Assembly: GCF_937616625.2 (NCBI RefSeq)
Contig: NC_065570.1
Span: 45,561,665 to 45,625,664 of the forward strand
Source: Mercurialis annua
Lineage: Eukaryota > Streptophyta > Magnoliopsida > Malpighiales > Euphorbiaceae
Length of the DNA: 64,000 nt
Direction: 5' to 3'
Both the position numbers and the translations under genes were made by a program. The notes below the pieces were generated by a model that was not told the DNA's origin, did no database searches, and was given only the letters and a program-made list of their open reading frames with translations. The first letter of the stretch is position 1. Every line of letters starts with the position of its first letter. Below are positions 34,296 through 45,699 of this stretch, in pieces.

Positions 34296-36210
34296 TTGAT
34301 GAATAGAGAGTTTCCTCCATGATCCTCTGTCTTAGATTCTCCACATCAAGTACATACAATCTGGTACCATATTTTAGTGCTCCGTTGATAACACTGAAGT
34401 CCTGACACTTTCCTTTCTCTACTTCATCCATCACATATCTCAATTGAAGATCTTCACCTTGTAATTCATTAATCTTGTCAATCAGTGTTGGACGCACACT
34501 TAATTGAGCTATCAAACTTCCATGGTGTGAAACTTCAAATCTGATGTCATGACTAAACATCGTATAGATCTCTTTGATCAATGGCTTTCGCCACTCCATA
34601 GTAACATGTGCTAATCTTCCTGCAGAATTCCTACTTAGCGCATCAGCCACCACATTGGTCTTACCCGTATGATACTGTATGATGAAATCATAGTCCTTTA
34701 GCAACTCTAGCCATCTCCTCTGTCTGACATCTAATTCACGCTGATCAAAGATATTCTTCAAGTTCTTATGATCCGTGAATATCTCGCATGTTGCACCTAA
34801 CAAGTATTGTCTCCAAATTTTCAGTGCAAATATTATTGCCGCTAAATCCAAGTGGTGAGTAGGATAGTTTACTTCATTATTTTTCAACTGGCGAGAAGCA
34901 TATGATATTACGCGTCTATGTTGCATCAAAACACATCCTAAACTAATCTTTGAAGCATCACATTGAACTGTAAATCCTTCGATACCTTCTGCTAACGCTA
35001 GCAATGGAGCTGTCGTTAGACACTCTTTCAGTTTTTGAAAACTGACATCACACTTATTCGCCCACTCATACTTTGCATTCTTCTGAGTTAACTTTGATAA
35101 TGGTGCAGATATTTTTGAAAAATCTTGCACGAACCGCTTGTAATATCCCGCTAACCCTAAGAAACGACGAACCTCTGTAACTAAACTCGGTTATTTCCAT
35201 TCAACAACCTCTTTGATCTTCTTTGGATCCACTTTAATTCCACTTTGAGACATGATATGTCCCAAAAATACCACTTCTTCTAACCAAAATTCACATTTTG
35301 AAAACTTGGCGTACAATTGATGCTCTCTCAAGATCTGAAGAACTATGCACAAATGGTGTTCATGTTCCTCTTTTGTACGCGAGCATATCAAACTATCATC
35401 AATAAAAACGATCACAAAATAATCCGAGAATGGATCGAATATCCTATTCATCAAGTCCAGGAAAGCCACTGGTACATTTGTTAATCCAAATGACGTCACT
35501 AGGAACTCGTAGTGACCATAGCGAGTCGTAATAGCAGTATTCGAAATATTATCATCTCGGATCTTCAACTGATGATATCCTGATCGCAAATCAATCTTAA
35601 AAAAGTACTATGCTCCCTGCAATTGATCAAACAAATCATCAATCCTTGGCAAAGGGTACTCGTTCTTGATTGCAACCTTGTTCAGTTGTTTGTAATCTAC
35701 ATAGAGCCGAAACGATCCATCCTTCTTCTTGACAAACAACACAGGTACACCCCAAGGTAAAACACTTGGTCTGACAAAACCACGATCAAGTAGCTCTTCT
35801 AGTTGATCTTTTAGTTCCATAACTCCGCTGTCGCCATCCAGTAAGGAGGTATTGGTATCAGTTTAGTACCAGGAGCTAACTCAAACCAGAACTCGATCTC
35901 CTTGTCTTATGGTAATCCATGTAATTCCTCTGGAAAAACATCAAAATACTCCATCACTACGGGTACATCCTGTACACTACCTTTACTTTTCTCCACGTCC
36001 TTTACAACAGCTAAGAATGCTTAACATCCTTTTCTCATCAATTGTTGAGCTTTTATAGCTGACGTTATTCTAGTAGTGGATTCAAGATTCTCACCCTGAA
36101 TTGAAATCATTGCAATTCCAGGAGTATTGAATGTCACTAACTTCTTTCAACAATCCACACTTGCATAATACTAGCTAACCGATCCATGCCCAATATGACA
36201 TCAAATGCTA
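34295..36210 (-). pseudogene. Gypsy (Tekay/Del-like) RT and RNase H, minus strand
   Basis: Read from 36210 downwards: a protease end (FDVILGMDRL), the linker (VFPEELHGLP, then [16 protein letters not shown]), RT with [11 protein letters not shown] (35608-35820), [15 protein letters not shown] and the FIDD active site (35191-35589), then [17 protein letters not shown], RNase [16 protein letters not shown] and VVADALSRN (34295-35170). At least four in-frame stops separate the pieces (near 35197, 35607, 35915 and 36020), most at expected glutamine codons. The gene ends in a junction at about 34295 just after LRQRIMEE, so integrase is lost. This is the pol of the host element for three solo LTRs. 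Confidence 0.88.
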
Positions 36211-37680
36211 TGTTGATAAAATTACCAACTTGTAATATAGATTGGACTAAAAGTCCGTGTCGTCAAACCCACGAGGATAGTGGACTAAGTGAGAATGATT
36301 TTCTTACAAATCTTAATTCGCTTAGCAAAACGAGATAGCAATTTGTTTATCAACTAAAGTATCAATTAATAATTAAATATAAACCAAACTTGAACTAGCA
36401 AACTAAATACTCAATTGATAAATATTAAAGCTATTAACAACTAAACGAGATACTAATAGATAGAGGTTTGGAGTTCGCTACTACACTAAGGTCATGCAAT
36501 CAAGGGAATCGGGCTTATGGCAAATAAACGTGAACCGAGCATTTCTAAAACATAACTCCCGCTCTCTCGAGTCTCAAAGAGTTACAAAACTGCAAACAAA
36601 CCTACTAACCAAGCCTAACCCACTCTCACGGCACAAAACAAGATTAACAAGCAATTTAACAATTAATAATCAACTCTAAGGTTTCCTAATCCCTAACCCA
36701 CTCCCATGGTGTTAACAATTAAGATTATAATCAACCTAATCCAAAATCAACCTTTTCTCAAAGCCTTAATCAACCTAGGATCATGTTTTAGGTAGCTAGA
36801 CTAAAACAAGAACTAAGAACAATGATTAGAACAACAACAAGCCTAAATCCTAACCCCATCATGCATTCACAAGCTTCACACCAACCCCCAAACAAGGGGG
36901 CTTAGCCAATCTTGGCCAAGTCAAGAATAATACCAAATAAGGAACAATAAAGCATTAAAGGAAAAGAACTACTTACCTTCGTAGAAAACCCAACAATAAA
37001 CATTCAATGTAGAGAAAACTTCAATAATAAATGAGAATCAATCTTGAATAATAACTTAAAAGCATTCAACAATGGAGTAATTGTAGCTTGAAGAAGATGG
37101 CACAAAGCCCTCAAATTGCTCTATACACAAGGAATAATCTCTACTCAAATTGATGATGTAAAAGTGAATACAACATCACCTTAAAATGGAGATAAAATGT
37201 CTTATATAGTCTAGAGAAAAAAGGAAAATAATCTCCTAGTACAATAGTTGTGTTTGGTTAAATCCGTAAGTGGGCCTCCATCTTGTCTTGTGAAAAATCA
37301 AAATCTATTATCCCCTTTATAAGCCTTGGCTCGATCGAGCTCTTTATTAAAGGAGAAGAGCTAGATCGAGCTCAGTTTCCGAGAGCTCGAGATTGAACTC
37401 TAAATGTTAGGGCTCGATCGAGCCCTTCATTAAACCAAGGGGCTTGATCGAGCCCTCTATCTGAGGGGTAGAAAACTTTGTCAAAACGCTTCAAGACTTC
37501 GCTCTTTTTCCGATTTGTTAATTCTTCCTTCTTTAAGCCAAAAAGACTCATCTTTGCTCCGTTTCTCCTACAACACACACACACACAATAAGGTATACAA
37601 AACAACCAAAAAGCATGGTGAAACAACGTAAAAGCATACGAAAAACAACTATAATACATAGGAGTATTTTACTCCTATCA
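36211..37680 (-). mobile_element. Solo LTR, Athila family, minus strand
   Basis: 1470 bp. On the minus strand it starts TGATAGGAGTAAAATACTCC and ends AATTTTATCAACA, both clearly related to the Athila LTR at 12914. Flanks on the plus strand are tgcta (36206-36210) and tgctt (37681-37685), matching at 4 of 5. TATA (ctatataagaca) is at about 37198-37209. Palindromes of the GGCTCGATCGAGCC type lie at about 37329-37452, upstream of TATA. It sits inside the protease of the surrounding gypsy element; across it the frame reads LVLLEVKA then FDVILGMDRL. Confidence 0.88.
37329..37452 (-). repeat. GGCTCGATCGAGCC-type palindromes in the solo LTR
   Basis: Sites at about 37329-37342 (ggctcgatcgagct), 37360-37373 (agctagatcgagct), 37411-37426 (gggctcgatcgagccc, perfect) and 37440-37454 (ggcttgatcgagccc). 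They sit 120-255 bp upstream of the TATA box, the same place as in the full Athila LTR. Confidence 0.88.
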
Positions 37681-38408
37681 TGCTTTCACCTCTAGCAAAA
37701 CTAAATTAGCAAACAAATCCCTTCCTTGAACATTCACAGTACAAGACGAATAAACTATGTTTATATCCATACTTTCGCCCATCACTGTGGCTACTTATAA
37801 TAGATTTTGCGAATAAGCGGGTCGGTTTCCCATCTTAATTGCAAAACTTAGTAAAACAAACGAATGTGTTTCACCTGGATCAAATAATACTAACGCATCC
37901 ATAGAAACAATAGAAAAGATACCTTGCATGACTGCATTAGAGGCGTGGGCCTCCTGTGGGTTAAGTGCAAACATTCTAGCTTGACTTCCTTCCGCTTGAG
38001 AAGTCTGGCCATCACCTGATCCTCCAGCATTCCTTCCTCCGCCTCTATTACCAAAACCTCTACTTCTCTGACCAGTAAACGTACTATCAGTCTGTCCTTA
38101 TTTAGATGCGGCTGGAAACGTAGGCCTCTGCTACTGCTAAAACGGTTGAGCAACACTTGCAATAGACCCTTGTGCTCCCGACATTGGACACTCTCTAACA
38201 TAATGGCCTCGTTGGCAACAAACAGAGCATGCTCCTGTACCGAGATGACATACTCCATAATGCCTCCTTCTACAGTTCTGACAACATGGAGCTAAGATTC
38301 CATCACTTCTTGAGTATTCTCCACTTCAACTAGCTCTAGGAGTATTAAAACGCCTATTATGCTTTCCCTCCTTAAATCCTTTGCGACGTGGCCTAGTAAA
38401 ATTACTTG
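37681..38408 (-). pseudogene. Gypsy gag zinc knuckle and protease start, minus strand
   Basis: Minus-strand reading: FTRPRRKGFKEGKHNRRFNT, CCQNCRRRHYG, a CCHC-type knuckle CSVCCQRGHYVRECP (about 38170-38230), a Gly/Arg-rich linker, then MDALVLFDPGETHSFV where the family has an Asp-Ser/Thr-Gly-Ala-Ser active site, and VNVQGRDLFANLVLLEVKA up to the solo LTR. Here the protease site reads DPGETHSF, so even the retained Asp lies in a changed context. A few stops (CAA or CAG to TAA or TAG type) interrupt it. Confidence 0.82.
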
Positions 38409-38413
38409 AACTG

Positions 38414-41039
38414 TGTAATACCCCAAAATAATTAATTAACTAATTGGACCACGTGTCCAGTTTTGATTCGCTAGAGTAGCGATATCAGAAGAATTTCTGA
38501 AAAGATAAAGTAAATAAGTCTTAAGTAAGTCGATTTTGGGAAACTAATTATGAGAAAATTAAGGTTATATTTCAATTCTAAAGTTAGAATTGGAATTAAA
38601 AAGAAAAATGTTAAGAAAGTCGCAAAATAAAGTACAGGGACTAAAATGGTAATTTATCCATATAAATTTCGAAGTGAAAATTATTTCGCCAAGGTCCGCG
38701 AAATGTTTTATAGTGCATGTGGTAAAAGTTTCGGGTCAATCGGAGACCTTTTAAAATTTGGACGCAGATGCGTTTTGGGCTAAATTGCAACTTTTGAGAA
38801 GTTTAAGGGCTAAAGTGTAAATTAGCCAATTAAGTCTCGGGAATAGTAATTAAAAGATTTTGACGGAAAATAATAATATTGAGTTAGTATTATTTATATG
38901 AATATAAATAATACGTAAGTAATCGAGTTAAAAGGATAATTTAACCATTTGGTTAAATTAGAAAGTTTAAAAGAGAAATGGTTTAAGTTAAAGAAATGAA
39001 GGATCAAAGTTGTCAATTAGCCAAGATATATAATAAGCTTTCCATAAGAATAAGGAAAAGAGAGGATGCGCAGAAGGTAACAGAAGGAAATGACGAACGA
39101 TTACGATCCGTCGCCGTTTCGCCGTTTCTCGTCCAAATCGAGCGTTCTTTATATCGAATTGTTCAGAATTTGATTCTCTATCATCGTTAAGCTTCAAATC
39201 AAGGTAATATTTTCGTTTTTATGGCTGAAATTGAAGTTTAGAGGTTGTTTTGTTTTTAAACGAATCGAACGAATCGTAATCACGTTTCAACTGTCTTTTT
39301 GATGGATTTGGAGTGAGTTTGTGTTAAGTTGAGATAGGAGTATGACGGAATCGAGTTTGAGGAAGTCGGAATGCCCGGAAATGGATTCCGGGGCTGTGCG
39401 AATGACCGCACACAAAAGTGTGCGGGCGCACACAATTGTGTGCGGGCGCACAGAATTGTGTGCGGGCGCACACAAAAGTGTGCGGGCGCACACCAGACTG
39501 TGCGACCGCACAGGGTCACCCAACGAACGCGTCTGTTTAGACATTTCCGCCTCGTTTTGACCTAGTCTCCCGACTTCAAGTATGTCGGATATTGAAAATG
39601 GATCACGGACTCTGAAAACACGAAATTTGGATATAGGACATGACGTATACAACTAGGGTTTTATTATATAAGAAACCTATAGTTGAAGATCGATAAAAGA
39701 AATATGATTAAGAGATTATCGAAATTGAGAGTCGTATTTGAAATACGATTGTAATAACCTAAGTTTATAACTTAGGATTTTAGTATTCAGTTTACGTTTA
39801 TGAATTAAACGTACGAGTAACGTGAATAGGTGAGTGACGTACCGACGAGCTACCAGGCTAACGAGCTGGAATAGCTACGAGAACGACGCATGGAGCTTAC
39901 GTTTACGGGATTATAATAATGCGGTCTTGGATAGCGGTCACTGTGAGTTGCACTTTACTTTCGTGTATTATAATTAATGTTATTTTATATAGATACATAT
40001 GCTGTTTACACGCATCGCATTATATATAATTGATTGAAATGTTATATGCTTTATTAATTTCTATATACGAGAACTAGTATGCGATCCGAAGAAACTAGCT
40101 ACCTATTGGGTGTCAATAGGCTGTGTGATCACCAGTATCGAGTCAGTCTAGTGTGTTTGCATTTGAGAAATGACTTGACACAGCTGGGAGCTGATGATGA
40201 TTATGAAATTTACGATTGGGTATATGATTTTGATACGAGTGAGCACTCGGCTACGGTGTAGTCTGGAGTCCCCGTATCTAGTGGCTGGGCCACCAGCGAG
40301 TTGGACTCGCAATTGATATTTACGATTGGGTTGAATGATATATGATTATTCGAGAAATGTGTCACATGCTAGGATATTAGTTTCGTACGGATCAAATACC
40401 TGTTTATATGTTTTATATTATTGTTTTCTTAAGATGCGATGTTATATTTTTATATTAATACTGTTAGTAACTTGCAAGCTCACTCAGTATTTCCCAAAAT
40501 ACTGACCCCCTCACAGTGTTTATTTCAGGTGATCGGAGTCGAATCAGACAGACCATCTCCTTTGTGTCGGCAGCCTTTTGGCTTACACAAAGTACGATTT
40601 TTATAGAGCTGCAGTAGTCAGTAGGTGTCAAAATAAAATTTATGATTTGATTTCAAACGGTATTTGAAAAGTGAACTCTGATGTAATTTTATAAATGAGT
40701 TGTTTAGAAAGATGGCGTTTATCCGTTTGAATTTGATACCAATTATCGTGAATGGAATTGGTGATGTTTGTGATCAGAAACAGGGCGGTGCTGGATATGA
40801 GATATCGCTCGGTAAGACCCTGGTTTCTAGGAATTGTTTCGCGAATGTTTTCAGAAAAGGAATACGATATTTTTATAATTGAATTATATTATTTAAAGAA
40901 TATTTCTAATAATGTATTATATATAATAAAACGTTTTAATCGCGAAAAATTTATTGTAATTTTAGGCTTGCTACGGGTTCCGGAGCTACCACTCCCGTTC
41001 CCTAGCGCCGGTCGCGGCTTAATAATTTGGGTCGTGACA
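38414..41039 (+). mobile_element. Solo LTR (gypsy), plus strand, 2.6 kb
   Basis: Starts TGTAATACCCC and ends GGGTCGTGACA, with flanks aactg (38409-38413) and gactg (41040-41044), 4 of 5 matching. There is no coding sequence between. Candidate TATA (attatataag) is at about 39663. It contains the 20-bp palindromic tandem repeat at 39394-39512. It lies in the host gag, whose frame reads on from IVKCIQS to SSNFTRPRR across it. Confidence 0.86.
39374..39512 (+). repeat. Tandem array of GTGTGCGGGCGCACAC palindromes
   Basis: About six units of 20 bp (GTGTGCGGGCGCACACaatt and variants), each a near-perfect palindrome, at 39394-39512. A further hairpin (cccggaaatggattccgggg, 39374-39393) lies directly in front. 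The array lies about 150-270 bp upstream of the candidate LTR TATA box. Reading frames through it give repeated CARTLLCAPAH-type peptides on the minus strand, caused by the repeat. Confidence 0.92.
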
Positions 41040-41113
41040 GACTGAATACATTTGACTATTGTTGCCGCCGCACTAACATGATCACTCATTGTCGACATTG
41101 GTGCACTAGGATT
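41040..41113 (-). pseudogene. Gag fragment between two solo LTRs
   Basis: The minus strand reads NPSAPMSTMSDHV then SAAATIVKCIQS, which joins the gag N-terminal part (44014-44860) to the zinc-knuckle part (37681-38408) once the two solo LTRs are ignored. Confidence 0.72.
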
Positions 41114-41118
41114 AACAA

Positions 41119-44008
41119 TGTCACGACCCGATTTCCACCCAAAATCTCAGGCCAAGACCGACGCTAGGGAATGGGAGTGGTTTCTCCGAAACCCGTAGCG
41201 AGCCTAAAATCCTTTATAATTTTTTTGTAAGACAAGACCATATATCACATATGATCTATTTTCAGAAAATACCGTCAAAACCTTTTCTCGTTTAAAGAAA
41301 ACACATTTCTGAAAATGAGTTCTTTAAACCCCGATTGTATTTTAAGAAACGAGAGCGCAAACATTAATCTCTTATGACGTAGATGCTCTGTTTCCAATAC
41401 AATAGTAAAATGATTTTAACACAAAACCAGTACCTCTTTAAACAACTCGTACAAGCATTTTAGAAAACACACAGCTATGAAATCATATATCATATACAAT
41501 AGTTCAAATCAGAGTTTATCAAAATAAGTTTAAACTGATGTAAATAGAAAGACAGACTTCCCGTTACGCAACTACTTGCAGCTCTAGAAGTATGGTTGAC
41601 ATTGACTTCCGGAATTATTATAGAAGTCCAACCTCGTTCTTAATAACCTTAAAGGTGAATATTGGGGGGTTAAATATATAAATATATCTGAGTGAGTCTA
41701 CACATTTACAGTTGAATATTCAAATCGCATATATATAACATTTATATATAAAAAACATTACCAATTACTAGATCCAGATGAAACCCTTCAAGAAAGACTA
41801 TTGTATGGGTCTCAACCTACACAACATGAGCTTTAGACCGTAAACTGAATCATTGCCGTCTAAGCCGGTGTCTTGACCGTAACCGTTAAATTGCCATCAC
41901 AGTGTAGCCTGTGATTGTAACCATTCAGCCGTCTCAAACATTAAGTCAGAGTCGTTAGCTTCCAACGCCTAATGACTGAACTGACATCTATGTAAGCCAC
42001 AATCTCGTATCTAGCGTACTACTGGTGATCACACAGTCCTATTGACAACCAATAAGAAGTTTGTTCCAATTGATCTTTTATGGTGTAATTATACTAGTGC
42101 TATTTGTTATTTAAAACAGTTTAAATACAAATATTCTAAAGTAAAAACCACAAATTAAACTCATAAAACAGATGTCCCCCAAAATCGTATGCTCCTGCTA
42201 TCCCACTAGTCAAACACCCTGGTGTTCTGACTTGGCAGATCGAGTACTCGTCGTATCTAATTAGAATTCAAATGTCAAAACAATATCAGACATCGAATTC
42301 CTAACATTAGTCCTATCGTATAAACGATAGACTTTAACAATTGTCGTTTATAAACGACTCTTTTATTATATCTAATTCTATTAGATATAACTTATTAACC
42401 CTTTTCCATTTATCGATTTAATCAATCGATAAATTAATTAAACGTCGTAACATTTTAATAAACAATTACTTTTTTATTTTATTTCTCCTTTCTTTTAATA
42501 GGTTTAAATAATCTATAACTTAATTAAAACGTCGTATTTAATAATCCAAATATCTTTTATTTTTTATAACGTTTAAATCTTTGAAACATCCTAGCCCCCT
42601 TTTTAATAGTTAGCGTAAATCCTTTTCGGATCAATTAGAACAAACCGGATTAAATCAAACCAATTGGATCCAACCCATTTAATCAAACCGGATTGAACCT
42701 AACCAATTTGGGTGAAAAGTCCTGAAATTTCCCCTAAGAAGAAGGACTGTGCGTTCGAACACCCTTCTTAGGTTGTGTGTTCGCACAACCCTTTGGTTGT
42801 GCTTGCACACAGTCACGGGGATCGTGTCCCCGGGCGATTTCGACCTGCTTCAACTCAAATTTCAATACGAACATTAATTATAATACGACACTCAATTCAA
42901 TCCAATTCCACAATTATACTTTAAACCGATACGAATACGATCGATTCGATATGGTTAACGTTATATATTCGATTATAAACCGTTTAATATATAACCGAAT
43001 TCAAAATAACGATTATCACCTCGTAAATTATCAGATTATAAAAGAAATTTAAGTTAGAATCAAGAAATCGGCCGAAATAATTAAACCCTAAGATTTTGTA
43101 AAGGTTCGCAGCAAAAAAAAAGCAAATGACGAAGAAGAAATGAACTTGTTGTTCATTCCATATTCAAGAGCCCAACTTATATACTTAATGGTTAAAGTAC
43201 GCTTTAATATTAGGTTAATTGTGCACTTTGATCCAATTTCTTAATTAGTCGTCCATAGGAAAAATAGAAGTAATTCATGATTTCGCGAAAGTTTACCCAA
43301 ATATCCAATAAAATATAAAACGAATAAAAACATAATTTTTCTTCGCATCTGACTTTTATTTTATTTTTAATAAATCTTTAACAATAACTGAGGTCCCGCT
43401 CAGTCCCAACTGATAAAGAATCTATGTCCAAATTTTATGAAATCTAACCCAAAAATTCGAAAAACATATAAAACGAATAAAAATAAAATTTTTATTCTCA
43501 TAAGACTTATATTTTATTTTCAATAAATCTCGGGAGATTTATTAGGTCTATATCAGTCTCGCTGAATATAAAAATTATGTCCAAATTTTATGAAAATTTG
43601 ACGATAGCTCCTTAAATTTACTTCGCGGATATTAACATCAAAATTATTCGCTCGGGACTTATAAATTATTTTATTTTAATTTATAAGTTTTTCTTTAGTC
43701 CCGATAAATCTCATTTATTAAAATTTTAATTTTAAACTTCAATAATTAGAATGAACCTTTAAGAAACTCAAAAATTTAATTTACGATTAAATTTAATTTA
43801 CGTACTCCCGGTTCATTAAATCACTTCATGTGATTTAAATTTAATATCTTTAGATAGTCAAACTTGACTATTATCTTTTGACTATTAAACTTAGTCTTTT
43901 CGAATATTTATTTTTTTAATATTCGAACCCTCAAAATATTATTTTTAATATTTTGATTAGTCAAACCTCGTGGCATATTCTATTTACTTAAAATTACGAG
44001 CTGTTACA
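41119..44008 (-). mobile_element. Solo LTR (gypsy), minus strand, 2.9 kb
   Basis: Plus-strand ends TGTCACGACCCG and GAGCTGTTACA with a perfect target duplication AACAA (41114-41118 and 44009-44013). No coding sequence. On the minus strand it ends GGGTCGTGACA like the neighbours. It has short GC-rich hairpins at 42734-42772 and 42771-42810 (ggttgtgtgttcgcacaacc and ggttgtgcttgcacac). Confidence 0.92.
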
Positions 44009-44013
44009 AACAA

Positions 44014-44860
44014 TCCTACCAAACTGAATTAATGAAGTCTCTATTTGACGTGCACTGTTAATCAGTTGTATCAATTCTCTGTTCACATCAGAGACAAGAC
44101 TGACAAACTCGGGTCCTAAACTCTTCACCAACCTCGCATTCACCCTTACTGGATCAAAAATAAAATCAGGTGCAAATCTACCCAATCTACTGAACTTTGT
44201 CACACACTATTGCACTGATTTATCACCTTTCATCAAGTTCAACAACCTATCTGGATAGCTCTCGGTCACAGAGAATGACGGAGAACTCTCTATACCGATT
44301 GACAAACTCTACCTAGGTTATCTGATCCATCGTAGGTTGAACTATACGTCGAAGCCAATGTTTCATTGGTCCTTTCATTGACATCTCGACTAACAATATT
44401 GACTATCTCTCATCAGCTTGCAGACAATTACCATTACGCTTGATTTCCTCAAGGAAATCTAACGCATCACCAAAACCATCAAGCTCGTTGGCCTAAGTCT
44501 CATATAAGCCAGGACACTATCTCGATCAACATTTTCACCAACACGCTGTTGTTGTTGCAATAGTTGCTCTCTATGCATAGCCTGGTTCTCCACCTAATTG
44601 GAGTGCATAGCAGCAACTCCGGTTAAGAACTGATTAAATTCAAAGCCTAGGGCATTAGGTTGTTGAGGCATTCCCGGTGCCTGAATAGGTTCCTTTTCCC
44701 CCATTGCCTGACCTCTTGCTCTACCTCGGCCTCATCCACGGCCTCGACCTGCCGCGTCAGCCTGTACATTATTTCCTTCACGAACAAATGATTCATCTTG
44801 TCCCTCTTCATCATGTTGTGCCATAGCAATACGTGCTCTTATTTTCTTTTGGTAAGCCAT
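44014..44860 (-). pseudogene. Gypsy gag N-terminal part, minus strand
   Basis: The start codon is at 44858-44860 (MAYQKKIRARIAM). It is followed by a repetitive GRGRGRARGQ stretch, PGMPQQPNALGFEFNQF, a Gln-rich segment (REQLLQQQQRVG), decayed capsid blocks with stops and frameshifts, and a readable tail TKFSRLGRFAPDFIFDPVRV up to the solo LTR. In life this is the coat polyprotein. It continues at 41113 and 38408. Confidence 0.8.
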
Positions 44861-45165
44861 CCTAACCAAACCAAGCTACTATCAAAAACAAATACATGAC
44901 AAACCAGAGTTCAACATATACACATAGCCACTTCAATGGCAACATCTCATATGAACATGCTCATCATAGCATATAATGCGTTCAAACATAACATGGACTC
45001 ACATCATAAAGGGAAAAGCTGAAAAAGTTTTAGACCAAAACGATAACGTATCAAAGACAATACTTGAATCCTATAGCTGCAGTAGTTCCTTAGACTTTAT
45101 CCTCTAGTATCTGCAACGTTATTGTAGACAATCTAGTCCTACAACATTGCTCGAATACTAACTTT
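44861..45165 (-). other. Leader of the minus-strand gypsy element
   Basis: Non-coding sequence between gag start and LTR. A degenerate initiator-tRNA-Met-type PBS may remain at about 45149-45161 (minus ttagtattcgagc). Confidence 0.45.
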
Positions 45166-45699
45166 ATCACGAACCAATTTCCACACAAACCGCGAGTCGA
45201 GACCGACGCTAGGGAAATTGAATGGTTGATCCGAAACCCGTAGCAAGCCTAGGAAAAACAATAAAAACTTTTTGCGTTTTGAAACATTAAAGGTCTCAAT
45301 CTCTTCTTGCATGTATTAGAAAACCTTTAAATAACATTTAATCAAAACCCTGTGATTGTATCTCTTGACTCAGGGTAGTACGCGTACGTATCATATACCA
45401 TATGATAACCCTGTCAGAATACAAGGCCAGCAGTGTCAACCAATTCATATATTAGGTGCCCGGTTTTAAATATTTGTACAAACATATATCTTTAAACACA
45501 AATCCAGTTTCTTATTAAATAGCTGACGAAAGCCCTTTTTGTACAAATATGTAGCATTTTCAAAACACAGATACTAACAGTATTTTCATATTAGAGCAAA
45601 GCGTTTAAACAATTAACTACTGTGGGATAAACTGAACTACTCTGCAGCTCTACAGTTACCTTATTTAGATACGATTTCCGAATAAAGAACTGGAAGCCT
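45166..45699 (-). repeat. Partial 5' LTR of the minus-strand gypsy element
   Basis: Starts (plus view) with tatcacgaaccaatttcc and gaccgacgctaggg, the same order as the LTR at 41119, and continues about 530 bp before a junction with the next LTR. Most of its U3 is missing. Confidence 0.6.

Noticed and set aside
39394..39512. CRISPR-like regular repeats
   Set aside because: The unit is 20 bp with almost no spacer and the sequence is plant LTR; there are no cas genes.
39280..39652. Open frames on both strands with repeated Cys/Ala/His peptides
   Set aside because: They follow from the 20-bp palindromic array inside a solo LTR. All frames stay open because the unit lacks stops.
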